From contig CM077013.1 of the NCBI GenBank assembly GCA_039090855.1, positions 140,017,240 to 140,081,239 of the forward strand: a DNA stretch of 64,000 nucleotides, given 5' to 3'. The position numbers and the translations under genes were made by a program. Shown here in pieces: positions 20,998 through 31,015 of this stretch (position 1 is its first letter; each line of letters opens with the position of its first letter). The notes beneath the pieces were generated by a model, which worked only from the letters and a program-made list of their open reading frames with translations, was not told the origin of the DNA and searched no databases. The DNA is from Macrothele yani (Eukaryota > Arthropoda > Arachnida > Araneae > Macrothelidae).

Positions 20998-22051
20998 GAT
21001 TCGGTGAAACCATCAGCAGTTACCACGGCTCTGAAATCCTGCGGTGTTGAAGATGCATACATTAATATTATTAATAACATCTATGAAAATGCAAGTGCAA
21101 AGATTCGGCTGTTTGAAAATACAACACACAAAAAAATTGGAAAAGGAGTGAGACAAGGTGACACCATATCTCCGAAGCTCTTTAATGCCACATTGGAAAA
21201 TGTCTTTCAATCACTGAACTGGGAAAACAAAGGGATAAAGATTAATGGAGATTATCTAACCCACCTTCGTTTTGCTGATGACGTAGTCATTTTTGCAACT
21301 ACCCCATCAGAGCTGCAGAGTATGATCCAGGAACTTGCTGACAAGAGTAAAGAAGTGGGATTAAAAATGAACTTTCAGAAGACAAAAGTGATGTTAAATG
21401 CTTTTACAAGAAATGAAGATTTATCGATTGATGGAGAAAAACTGGAGATAACAGATACGTATGTTTATCTTGGACAGCAGATATCAAGTGAGGGTCACAT
21501 TGATGAAGAAATTAATCGGCGTACAAAACTTGCCTGGAGAGCTTTTGGAAGAAACAGCATAATTTTCAAGAGCAATATGCCATTATGTCTTAAAAGAAAA
21601 GTGTTTGATCAATGCATCCTTCCAGTGCTTACGTATGGTGCAGAGACGTGGACCTTAACTAAAAGAGACATACAAAGGCTGCAGACAACTCAAAGTAACA
21701 TGGAGAGGTGCATGCTTGGTATAACCAGGAGAGATAAGAAGAGGAACTCGTGGATCCGAAAAATGACGAGAGTGGAAGACATCATGATCAGAGTTAAATC
21801 CCTGAAATGGCAATGGGCTGGACATACTGCCAGAAGGACAGACCATAGATGGACAGCCGAAATTTTAGATTGCATTCCAAGGGACAGGAAAAGACCCAGA
21901 AAAAGACCACATGGGAGATGGGTGGATGAAATTCGTAAATATGCGGGAGTGACATGGAGGAGACTGGCACAAGACAGACCGTTGTGGAGGAAACTTGCGG
22001 AGACCTTCGTCCAGCAGTGGATTGATAATGGTTGACAATGATGATGATGAT
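20998..22051 (+). pseudogene. RTE-clade retrotransposon copy 2, 5' truncated, frame open
   Basis: The frame runs uninterrupted from the truncation point (~20998, DSVKPSAVTTALKSCG) to TGA 22033-22035. It covers the second half of the reverse transcriptase: VRQGDTISPKLFNATLE, the catalytic LRFADDVVIFATT, GLKMNFQKTKVM and YVYLGQQIS. The RTE C-terminal region follows ([35 protein letters not shown]). It ends in a gatgatgatgatga tail. The endonuclease and first RT motifs are absent, so it cannot be autonomous. It is over 90 percent similar by eye to copy 3 (24325-25359). Upstream codons MIYIYIYID come from the AT repeat and are not part of the protein. Confidence 0.93.
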
Positions 22052-22062
22052 GATATATTTTT

Positions 22063-22128
<66 letters not shown>

Positions 22129-22147
22129 ATTTTTTGTTTATATATTT

Positions 22148-22188
<41 letters not shown>

Positions 22189-22189
22189 G
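22052..22189. repeat. (AT)n microsatellite with ttttttgtttatatattttg spacer
   Basis: Two long (TA)n runs (about 22068-22122 and 22155-22184) are separated by aaaacaattttttgttta, which is self-complementary. The same spacer recurs after RTE copy 3 (25466-25497), so it is part of the element's tail history. Confidence 0.9.
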
Positions 22190-25100
22190 GGATGTAAGGT
22201 CAGGTGATGCGTAACATCACAGCCTCTCCTTGACAAATGTCAACCCCGCCTTCTCGTGGTGCATCCTGTTCCCACTAAAGGGGCTCTGACGACCGCCAAT
22301 AGCGGTATAACTATACCATCGGGATTAGAGGAAATTCTATCCCACACTCACCAACCCGCTTGGCCAGCGTGGTGAGTTATGGCCAAACCCCTCCAAAATG
22401 ATTCCACAACTTAAATCTTGGCCCTCAGTCTCCGGCAGCTGGAATGTACTTCTGGCCAAGGCAGCGGCCAGTGCGACATGAAGGCAGAGGGTGCTAAGAA
22501 TCCCCGGAGGACCGGACTAGGCTGCCATCTGATGCTGACCTTGGCTACGTACAATGGACGCTCCCTATCTTCTGATTCAAGGCTTCTTGAATTGGAAGAG
22601 GAACTACAAAGGATCAAGTGGGACATCGTGGGGCTAAGTGAGGTAAGGAGAAAAGGAGAAGATCTCATTGAACTGAAAAGTGGACATCTCTTCTACTATC
22701 GTGGGACAGATACTGGCAGAACTAGTGGTGTTGGATTTATAATAAACAAGAAACTGAAGGATAAAGTTGTAGAAGTTGAAAGTTCCTCTGACAGAGCTGC
22801 ACGACTCGTTATCCAACTCTCGAGAAGATACCAGGCTCAGATTATTCAAACTTATGCACCCACCACAAGTCATCCTGAAGAAGCAATTGAAGAATTTTAT
22901 GAGGACATTCGTCATCTAAATAATAAAGGCAAGCAGCAGTTAAAGATAATTATGGGAGATTTCAATGCAAAATAGGGCTACAGCAACAGAATGAAACTTC
23001 AGTAGGTAAATTCGGTCACGGCAACAGAAACCAGCGTGGAAATACTCTCGTTGAGTTTGCAGAGGCAGAAGGGTTTTTCATCTTGAACTCCTTTTTCAAG
23101 AAAAAGCCACACAGGAAATGGACATGGAGACATCCAAATGGGACGACAAGTGAAATTGATTTTATTATGTGTAACAAAAAATTCGTCATAGAAGACTGCA
23201 GTGTGCTAAACAAGTTCAACACAGGTAGTGACCATAGATTGGTGAGATGTAAGATGCACCTCAACACTAAACTTGAACGTGGCAAGCTCATAAGACAAAC
23301 AAAATCTATTGACATAACCAACCTTAAAAAACACCATAATACCTTCAAGTTGGAACTGAAGAACAGGTTCTCTGCTTTAGAAGGCCTAACATCGGAAGAA
23401 GTGGACATCTCTGAAGTTAACAGAAAAGTAACCAAAGCTCTTATGGAAACAGCAACAAAATTAGCTGGGTCTAAGAACAAGTTGCATGTAAATAAATTAT
23501 CAGGAAAAACGAAAATGTTGATGCAAAAAAGAAGAGAGATGAGGACAACTAAAGAAGATGTAACTTCCAAAGTGGAATATATAGCGCTATGCAAGACAGT
23601 AAGGAAAAGTATCACTGAAGACGTAAGAAAATTCAACTGTGAACTAGTGAGGAAAGCAATTGAAAACAACCAAAGCCTAAAGATAGCAAAGGGACATCTC
23701 AGTAAGGGAAGAAAACAGATTATGGCACTGAGAAAAGAAGATGGTTCTGTAACAAGAAATAGAGGCGAAATTTTGACAAGAGTGAAAGATTTCTACTCCA
23801 AATTATATGAAAGGGATGATACATGCACTCCAGACATCATGAAAGATACCAGTACCAGAGTTCCTTCAGTCCTTCCAGCAGAAGTTGCACATGCAATCAA
23901 GAACATGAAGCGGGGAAAAGCTCCAGGAGAAGATGGAATTACTGTAGACATCATACAAGAAGCAAGTGGAGAAATCGAAACAGTACTCGCCCAAATTTTC
24001 ACTCGATGCCTTAATGAAGGAAAGATTCCTGAGGATTGGAACACCGCTACAATGATCCTGCTACATAAGAAAGGTGACATTGAGGATCTTGGAAACTACA
24101 GACCTATCAGCCTCCTATCAGTAGTTTATAAAATCTTCACTAAAGTTCTTTCACACCGCTTGAAGGTAACACTGGACATGGCTCAACCGAGAGAACAAGC
24201 TGGATTCAGGAGTGGCTACAGCACAATAGATCATATCCACGTGCTGAGAGAACTAATTGAAAGAGCGAGGGAATATGAACTTCCATTGTGCATGGCTTTT
24301 ATCGATTATGAAAAAGCCTTTGATTCGGTGAAACCATCAGCAGTTACAATGGCTCTGAAAACCTGCGGTATTGAAGATGCATACATTAATATTATTAATA
24401 ACATCTATGAAAATGCAAGTGCAAAGATTAGGCTGTTTGAAAATACAACACACGTAAAAATTGGAAAGGGAGTGAGACAAGGTGACACCATATCTCCGAA
24501 GCTCTTTAATGCCACATTGGAGGGTGTTTTTCAGTCGCTGAGCTGGGAAAACAAGGGGATAAAGATTAATGGAGATTATCTAACCCACCTTCGTTTTGCT
24601 GATGACGTAGTCATTTTTGCAACTACCCCATCAGAGCTGCAGAGTATGATCCAGGAACTTGCTGACAAGAGTAAAGAAGTGGGATTAAAAATGAACTTTC
24701 AGAAGACAAAAGTGATGTTCAATGCTTTTACAAGAAATGAAGATTTATCGATTGATGGAGAAAAGCTGGAGATAACAGACACGTACGTTTATCTTGGACA
24801 GCAGATATCTAGTGAGGGTCACATTGATGAAGAAATTAATCGGCGTACAAAACTTGCCTGGAGAGCTTTTGGAAGAAACAGCATAATTTTCAAGAGCAAT
24901 ATGCCATTATGTCTTAAAAGAAAAGTGTTTGATCAATGCATCCTTCCAGTGCTTACGTATGGTGCAGAGACGTGGACCTTAACTAAAAGAGACATACAAA
25001 GGCTGCAGACAACTCAAAGAAGCATGGAGAGGTGCATACTTGGTGTAACCAGGAGAGATAAGAAGAGGAACTCGTGGATCCGAAAAATGACAAGAGTGGA

Positions 25101-25376
25101 AGACATCATGATCAGAGTTAAATCCCTGAAATGGCAATGGGCTGGACATACTGCCAGAAGGACAGATCATCGATGGACAGCCGAAATTTTAGATTGGATT
25201 CCAAGGGACAGGAAAAGACCCAGAAGAAGACCACATGGGAGATGGGTGGATGAAATTCGAAAGTATGCAGGGGTGACATGGAGGAGACTGGCACAAGACA
25301 GACCGTTGTGGAGGAAACTTGGGGAGACCTTCGTCCAGCAGTGGATTGATAATGGTTGACAATGATGATGATGATG
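22190..25376 (+). mobile_element. RTE-clade non-LTR retrotransposon copy 3, full length
   Basis: An element of ~3.2 kb with a ~230-bp 5' leader (starting gggatgtaaggtcagg), one endonuclease/reverse-transcriptase reading frame, almost no 3' UTR and a (TGA)n(TA)n tail. This is the compact layout of the RTE clade. The leader is colinear with the leader of copy 4 (33178-33484). It directly follows the tail of copy 2 in the same orientation. Confidence 0.93.
22418..25359 (+). pseudogene. RTE endonuclease-reverse transcriptase, one lesion
   Basis: It would nick chromosomal DNA and copy element RNA at the nick. The N-terminal AP endonuclease shows TYNGRSL, VGLSEVRRKGE, QTYAPTTS and GDFNAK in 22418-22973. 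A stop (TAG 22973-22975) with a one-base frame change follows. The second part, open to 25359, completes the endonuclease (TSEIDFIMCN, GSDHRLVR). It then has the RT: KRGKAPGEDGI, NYRPISLLSVVYKIF, QAGFRSGYST, AFIDYEKAFDSV, GVRQGDTISPKLF, catalytic FADD (24595-24606), and a C-terminal KWQWAGH region. The total is ~980 codons, normal for RTE. Comparison with copy 4 indicates that a single-base loss near 22971-22974 explains both the stop and the frame change. Confidence 0.93.
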
Positions 25377-25384
25377 ATATATTT

Positions 25385-25448
<64 letters not shown>

Positions 25449-25546
25449 ATATATATATATATATAAAACAATTTTTTGTTTATATATTTTGTTTTATATA
25501 TATATATGTATATATATATAAAACATTTTTTTGTTTATATATTTTG

Positions 25547-25613
<67 letters not shown>

Positions 25614-25617
25614 TTTT
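25377..25617. repeat. (AT)n array with embedded ttttgttta spacers
   Basis: Four TA runs are broken by aaaacaattttttgtttatatattttgtt and related units. The array is strongly self-complementary. The Ile-Tyr-rich open frames here are translated repeats. Confidence 0.9.
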
Positions 25618-25619
25618 AT

Positions 25620-26085
25620 ATAAACTTGTTTTTAGACTATATATGGAGCCCAAGCGATTAGTGGCTTTTAAAATAGCACTAAAAATGAAAATGCAATTTT
25701 CATATATGGGCGCATATAAAAGTTAGAAACGTCACTAAGTTGTCAGTTACCACCTCACATCAAACATCAGTCACTAAAGTATGAATTAGGGGGGGGGGGG
25801 ATTCTATTCAAACAAATTTTTGTTAGAGGGATGCTCGTTATTCTCTACGCAAAAATATTCACTACGCAGATTAGTTCAAGTTGTCTTTTTGTCATACTGT
25901 GAGGAAGGTTTTACAAGTATTACAGTGTAACCTCAACAACCTCTTCCTGGAAAGAAAATGTTAGATTTTGACACTTTTTACTCTATCTTTCTCTCTCTCT
26001 CTCTCTCTCTCTAAGAAATTTCAATCCATATTTAGGTCTTTTTCTTAAGCTTAAGGCAAGCACTTTTTTCAGATAATCACTTTTT
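25620..26085. other. No gene; G12 and (CT)n tracts
   Basis: The stretch contains a G run at about 25789-25800 and a (tc)n microsatellite at about 25990-26012. There is no coding signal. Confidence 0.5.
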
Positions 26086-26089
26086 CTTC

Positions 26090-27597
26090 ATGATAGTTTT
26101 CGTGTGTGGACGACATTTTTCATGTAACAACTTCCCCAAAATATGAAACGTATATTCTAGCGCCCGCAGTGAAATTTTGCTCATGGCACCGTAATGAAAT
26201 TTCTCCCTGAGCCCCGCGGAAGTTCTATCAGTTCCTGCGTCTCCACCGCCTTTCAGTTCGCATTCGTGAAAGAAATAAGGTTGATTAAAAGCATCATGAA
26301 CTGTGAACGGTTTATTATGTTGAGTGTGCCAAGTTGTATATAGCGCTGGTGTCTGATCATTCACACGTGATGGGGAGAAAACATTATTTTGTCGGTGACG
26401 GAGATCGAATTCGCGTCCCGTCACTCCGGAGTAAGTTGCTCTCCCAACTAAGCTACACGGACGGAATATATCGCTGCGGATTTGTCGTCCTAACACGTGA
26501 TTTACCTCCCTAGTAAGTCACATCATCTTCTTCTTCATTTTTTTTTTCATTTTTTTTTTTTTTTTTTTGAAGCGAAGAACGACGTTTCATTAATTCTGGA
26601 CGGTGAGAGGAACAAATGCCACACATTCTTCGAAGAACCCAACGGCCAGTATATCCATTTTTACATTCAAGAGCGAATGTAAAAACACAATATTGTCCGT
26701 GACCGAGATCGAAACAGCGCCCCCTCACACCGGAGTAAGTTGCTCTCCCAACTAAGATACACGGACGGAACGTATCGCTGCAGATGTGTCGTCGTGACAC
26801 GTGCTTTACCTCCCCACTACGTCACATCATCTTGATTTTATTTTTATTTATTTTTTTAGAAGCGAAAAACGAAGTTTCGTTAATTCTAGACGATGTGTGA
26901 AACAAGCATCACTCATTTCTCGAAGAACCCAACATCCATTTTTACATTCTGGTGACAATGTGAAAACACAATATTTTTCGCGCCCGGGGTATGTTGCTGT
27001 CCTAACTAAGTTACGCAGACGGAATGTATCGCTGCAGATTTGTCGTCCTGACAAGTGCTTTACCTCCCTAGTACGTCACATCATCTTCATTTTCATTTTT
27101 TTTTTTGAGTGAATAATGAAGTTTCATTGATTCTAGACGATGTGCGAAACAAACATCACTCATTTCTCGAAGAACCCAACATCCATTTTTAATTCGGGTG
27201 ACAATGTGAAAACACAATATTTTTTGCGCCCCCTTACTCCGGAGTAAGTTGCTGTCCTAACTAACCTACGCAGACGGAATGTATCGCTGCACATATGTCG
27301 CCCTGACAAGTGCTTTACCTCCGTAATGCGTCACATCATCTTCCTCTTCTTTTTTTTTTTTTTTTTTTTTTTTTGTTTGAGCGAATAACGAAATTTCCTT
27401 AATTCTAGACGATGTCTGGAACAAACATCACTCATTTTTCGAAGAACCCAACATCCATTTTTACATTCGGGTGACAATGTGAAAATATAATTTTGTATGT
27501 GACGACGATCGAACCTCCGCCCCCGTCACTCCGGAGTAAGTTTCTCTCCCAACTAATTTACACGGATGGAACGTGCTTTACCTCCGTAGTACGTCCC
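26090..27597 (-). repeat. Tandem array of a second tRNA-derived SINE (SINE-2), ~5 monomers
   Basis: On the minus strand each monomer reads: leader gatgatgtgacgtac.., ggaggtaaagcac, a tRNA-like head gtgtagcttagttgggagagc (A box) with gatc-type B box ttcgatctc, a body with aatgtaaaaatggatgttggg and cttcgagaaatgagtg, then poly(A), seen as T tracts on +. Monomer marks (cacatcat) lie at 26519, 26823, 27078 and 27332, giving spacings of 304, 255 and 254 bp; a partial fifth unit ends near 27597. The A box is close to a genuine tRNA (TAGCTTAGTTGGGAGAGC). The T tracts vary (8-25), so the units are joined poly(A)-to-head. Confidence 0.85.
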
Positions 27598-27642
27598 GCT
27601 GGTTCCGGATTTTAGTCCCGAATGGCCATTTTATTAATTTTT

Positions 27643-27864
27643 TTTATTTTTTGATTGGAGGTTTAGCGACCACCGTGAGCACCTCAATGGGCTATGAGCA
27701 GTCGCCCGTCCCTAATTTAGGGTCACTGGTTCCAGGGAAGAGAGAGAGAGAGCCAGTGCCGTAAGACAAACACAACATCCATGTCTCACCGGGATTCGAA
27801 CCCGGACACCTTTCGGACGAATGATCAGAAGCCATCGCTTAACCACTGCGCAACCGGGGTGGCC
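27643..27864 (-). mobile_element. SINE-1 copy, unit 1 of a tandem duplication
   Basis: Full-length SINE-1 with A box and B box (gggattcgaacccgg on +) and a poly(T) start. It shares private changes with the next copy (agcacctcaatgggctatgagcag and agagagagag), so the two arose by segment duplication and not by independent insertion. Confidence 0.92.
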
Positions 27865-27954
27865 ATAGCTGGTGTGCTTCTTAGGTGGTTTTGTCTTTTT
27901 CTTGGAACCACTGGCGCTAAATTATGGTCAGGTTGCTACTTGTACTTATCTCTT

Positions 27955-28175
27955 TTTTTCTTTTGATTGGAGGTTTAACGACCACCGTGAGCACCTCAAT
28001 GGGCTATGAGCAGTCGCCCGTCCCTAATTTAGGGTCACTGGTTCCAGGGAAGAGAGAGAGAGCCAGTGCCGTAAGACAAACACAACATCCATGTCTCACC
28101 GGGATTCGAACCCGGACACCTTTCGGACGAATGATCAGAAGCCATCGCTTAACCACTGCGCAACCGGGGTGGCCA
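27955..28175 (-). mobile_element. SINE-1 copy, unit 2 of the duplication
   Basis: Nearly identical to 27643-27864. The segment between them (atagctggtgtgcttctt..ttgctacttgtac) is repeated again after this copy, giving a ~312-bp direct repeat. Confidence 0.92.
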
Positions 28176-28261
28176 TAGCTGGTGTGCTTCTTGGGTGGTT
28201 TTGTCCTTTTCTTGGAACCAGTGGCGCTAAATTATGGTCAGGTTGCTACTTGTACGTATCT

Positions 28262-28488
28262 CTTTTTTTTTTTTTTTTTGATTGGAGGTTTAACGACCAC
28301 CGTGAGCAACTCAATGGGCTATAAGCAGTCGCCCGTCCCTAATTTAGGGTCACTGGTTCCAGGGAAAGGAGAGAGCCAGTGCCGTAAGACAAACACAACA
28401 TCCATGCCTCACCGGGATTCGAACCCGGACCCCGTTCGGACGAATGATCAGAGGACATCGCTTAGACCACTGCGCCACCGGGGCGGCG
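28262..28488 (-). mobile_element. SINE-1 copy with ~12-bp target-site duplication
   Basis: Flanked by gtacgtatctct (28253-28264) and gtacttatctct (28489-28500). Its body lacks the private changes of the two upstream copies (it has agcaactcaatgggctataagc), so it is a distinct SINE lineage at the equivalent position. Confidence 0.9.
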
Positions 28489-28500
28489 TACTTATCTCTA

Positions 28501-28930
28501 AGAGGTGTTGATGGTGGTCATTAAATTTTAAAGAAAATAAAACGAAACAAATAGAATCATGGTTTTTAGTTGACCACGCGCGACTACAGGAAATTTTCCG
28601 AACTGGGGAACAGTCCTAACATTATAAATCCCTTGCAATCGAAAACATAAATGCTGTGTTTCTATAACAACAAAGCAGTTTGGGTATCTATAATTTGACA
28701 GGATGTCAGATTACCTCACACTTTCAAAGAACATATCATCCTGACAACATCGTTTCAACACCTTCTTAGAGAAACGGAAAGGAAAACGTGATGTATAAAC
28801 GGGCTTTCAAAACATTAGAAAAGGCATTTCCTGTTATTTATTTTGCAGCTATACGCAGGGATGAGGGTTGATTAAATTAACGCAATTATATAACACTCGT
28901 GTTCGTTAGTTTTTGTACACACAACGGGCA
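28501..28930. other. No gene seen
   Basis: Unique sequence; nothing recognised. Confidence 0.4.
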
Positions 28931-28934
28931 TTCA

Positions 28935-29017
28935 ATTAGGAACCTTTATTTAATACCGGATTGGACCACCTTTATCGCCAATTACAGCACGCATGAGGTT
29001 CAGCATAGATTCATAAA
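28935..29017 (-). pseudogene. Tc1 transposase C-terminal scrap, inverted
   Basis: On the minus strand the peptide LYESMLNLMRAVIGDKGGPIRY with a stop is the typical end of a Tc1 transposase (L.ESMP.R...VI...GG.T.Y). It sits head-on against a + strand Tc1 fragment that lacks exactly this end. Confidence 0.65.
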
Positions 29018-29620
29018 GTGTTGGAGTGCACTTTACACACAACACACTGTTACGCATGGGTAGTCGGAGTCTACGCTGCGTCAAGGCGCTCCTGTTATCC
29101 CAGGTCCATCGGCACATACGCCTGCTGTTCCCATGGGACTACAGTCATTGGACAGTGGAAGAGTGGGAAAAGGTTGCCTTCACTGACGAGTCGAGGTTCC
29201 TACTCCACAGAAGAGACGGCTGATGGCGGATACGGCGCCAGACATACGAGAACCAACACCCAGACACGCTTGTCGGTCAAGTACAGGCCGGAGGTGGTAG
29301 TGTGCATGTCTAGGAGGTGTTTTCCTGGTATGCCGTGGGACCTCTGGTACCACTGGATGGGTCCCTGAACTACAATGGCTACCCATCCACCTTCGCTGAC
29401 CACATGCATCCATTCATGTTGGACGTTTACTCTGGTGGTGGTGGTGTCTACCAACAGGACAATGCGCCGTGCCACGTCGCTAAAGGAATACTTTAGTGGT
29501 TCCAGGAATACGACAGCGATGTCTCCATTCTCCCTTGGCAGGCGTAATCGTCCAATCACAATTCCATAGAGCACTTGTAGGACTATTTGGATCGACAGGC
29601 TCAGCCTGCCGACCCACAAC
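29018..29620 (+). pseudogene. Tc1 DD34E transposase relic, ends missing
   Basis: Recognisable in order: SHWTVEEWEKVAFTDESRFLLHRRDG (first D, ~29190), then stops and frame changes, GSLNYNGYPSTFADHMHPFM, YQQDNAPCHVAKG (second D, ~29460) and SIEHL.DYLDRQ (E, ~29570). The N-terminal DNA-binding part and the C-terminus are absent. The 3' side stops at a hairpin (29625-29682) made of RTE-related sequence. Confidence 0.8.
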
Positions 29621-29624
29621 CACA

Positions 29625-29682
29625 GATCTTTACCTCACTTAGCCCGACGTGGGACATCGTCGGGCTAAGTGAGGTAAAGATC
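29625..29682. repeat. Perfect 25-bp-arm hairpin made of RTE endonuclease sequence
   Basis: Arms 29625-29649 and 29658-29682 are exact reverse complements with an 8-nt loop. The right arm and loop (gggacatcgtcgggctaag..) match RTE coding DNA at 22620-22645 and 36147-36171 (the IVGLSEV codons). So a ~30-bp RTE scrap is present twice in opposite orientation, exactly between a Tc1 relic and a mariner relic. Confidence 0.92.
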
Positions 29683-30730
29683 ATGAATGACAGAGAAAAG
29701 CAACGAGCCGTAATTGAATTCTTGCGAAAAATAGGTATGTAAGGTTCCAGAAACCCACAGAAGATACCTGGCGATGTATGGAGCTCCCACAATCGATATC
29801 ATTAATGTCCGAAGATGAATGAAGAGATCTTGAGAGGGACAACGTTCAGTGGCGGGCAAACAACGGAGTGGAAGACCCGCAATTGCAGTGACAGATGCCA
29901 ACAGGCAACAAGTGAAAGACCTCATCATAGCTGATCGTCGTCTCACCATCCAGGATTTGTGTGATGCAATTCAGTGTGCGCATAGTGCTATGGAAACATT
30001 AATTAGGGGTCTGGGCTACAGAAAAATTTATTCAAAGTGAATCCCAAGAAACCTAACCCGTGAACAATGTGAGCAAAGGGTGAACATGCGCCGGAGCCTC
30101 TTGGACTGTTATGAGAGGCAGGGTAAGGTGGTTTTCCGTAATTCTGTGACGGGGAATGAAACCTGTGTATTCTTTCATGATCCAGAAACAAAACGTGCGT
30201 CAATGGAATGGCACTGTATATCTCACCTCGACAGAAAAGGGTGAAAACAACTGTTTCCGCATGTAATGTGACTATTTTCTGGGACAAACGTGGTGTCATT
30301 TGACTGATTTCCTTGAACGGGGTGCAACATTAAACAGTGCTCCCTATGGTCAGATATTGAAGAAGTTAAAGGAAGCTATCAGAAGGAAAAGACGTGGCAT
30401 TCCAATTCATAGTGTGATTTTACACCATCATAACGCACGTCCCCACACCACAATGGAGACTTCACAGGCTATTGCCAAAATGGGGGAAAGCTGATTCCCC
30501 GACTCTCCAATAGTCCTGATTTTGCTCCCTAGGACTTTTTCCTGTTTGTCCCTTTGAAAAATACCCTTCGTGGGAAACGTTTCGATGATGTGACAGACGT
30601 TAAACTGGCTGTGAACTCATGGGTGAAACGACAGCCTCAAAACGTTTTGCAAAATGGATTTTTTCAGTTTGTTCAAAGATGGCGGAAATGCATGGAAAGT
30701 GATTGACAATGCTTTGAATAAGCTAGCATT
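29683..30730 (+). pseudogene. Mariner transposase pseudogene
   Basis: The N-terminus is NDREKQRAVIEFLRKIG (29684 on). After frameshifts, GRPAIAVTDANRQQVKDLI and SAMETLIRGLGYRKI (DNA-binding region, 29849-30040) follow. Then come WIPRNLTREQCEQRVNM, GNETCVFFHDPETKRASMEWH (first D, ~30160), ILHHHNARPHTT (~30420) and SNSPDFAP.DFFLF (~30520), and finally FFQFVQRWRKCME. The second catalytic residue is lost: HHNARPH has H where mariner has D (HDNARPH). The many stops and indels make this an old copy. Terminal repeats were not identified. Confidence 0.88.
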
Positions 30731-30830
30731 ATTAACAATATGTCCAAGTTTCACATTTTTGCTGCAACAAATAAAATTCTGGCGAGGAACGAGGCATTAC
30801 TTTCAGGATGCTCTTTGTAATAACTATTAC

Positions 30831-31000
30831 AGTGAGTAACACAATGGGATGTAAGCAGTCTCCCGTCTCTAATGTGGAGCTTCAGGTTCCATGGAAGAGA
30901 GATGGCCGATGCCGTAGTACAAACACATCATCAATGTGTGTATGTGTGTGTCTCACCCGGGTTTGAAACCCAGTCTATCTCGGACGAATGTTTAGAAACC
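30831..31000 (-). mobile_element. Degenerate SINE-1 with internal (GT)n
   Basis: The blocks gtgagtaacacaatgggatg, gtaagcagtctcccgtctct and gatgccgtagtacaaacac match SINE-1 on the minus strand, with a tgtgtgtatgtgtgtg expansion before a B-box-like gggtttgaaaccc. Confidence 0.75.
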
Positions 31001-31015
31001 AGCCCACTTTCTTTT

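Noticed and set aside
25319..25726. 135-codon open frame rich in Ile-Tyr
   Set aside because: It is a translation of (TA)n microsatellite after the RTE C-terminus.
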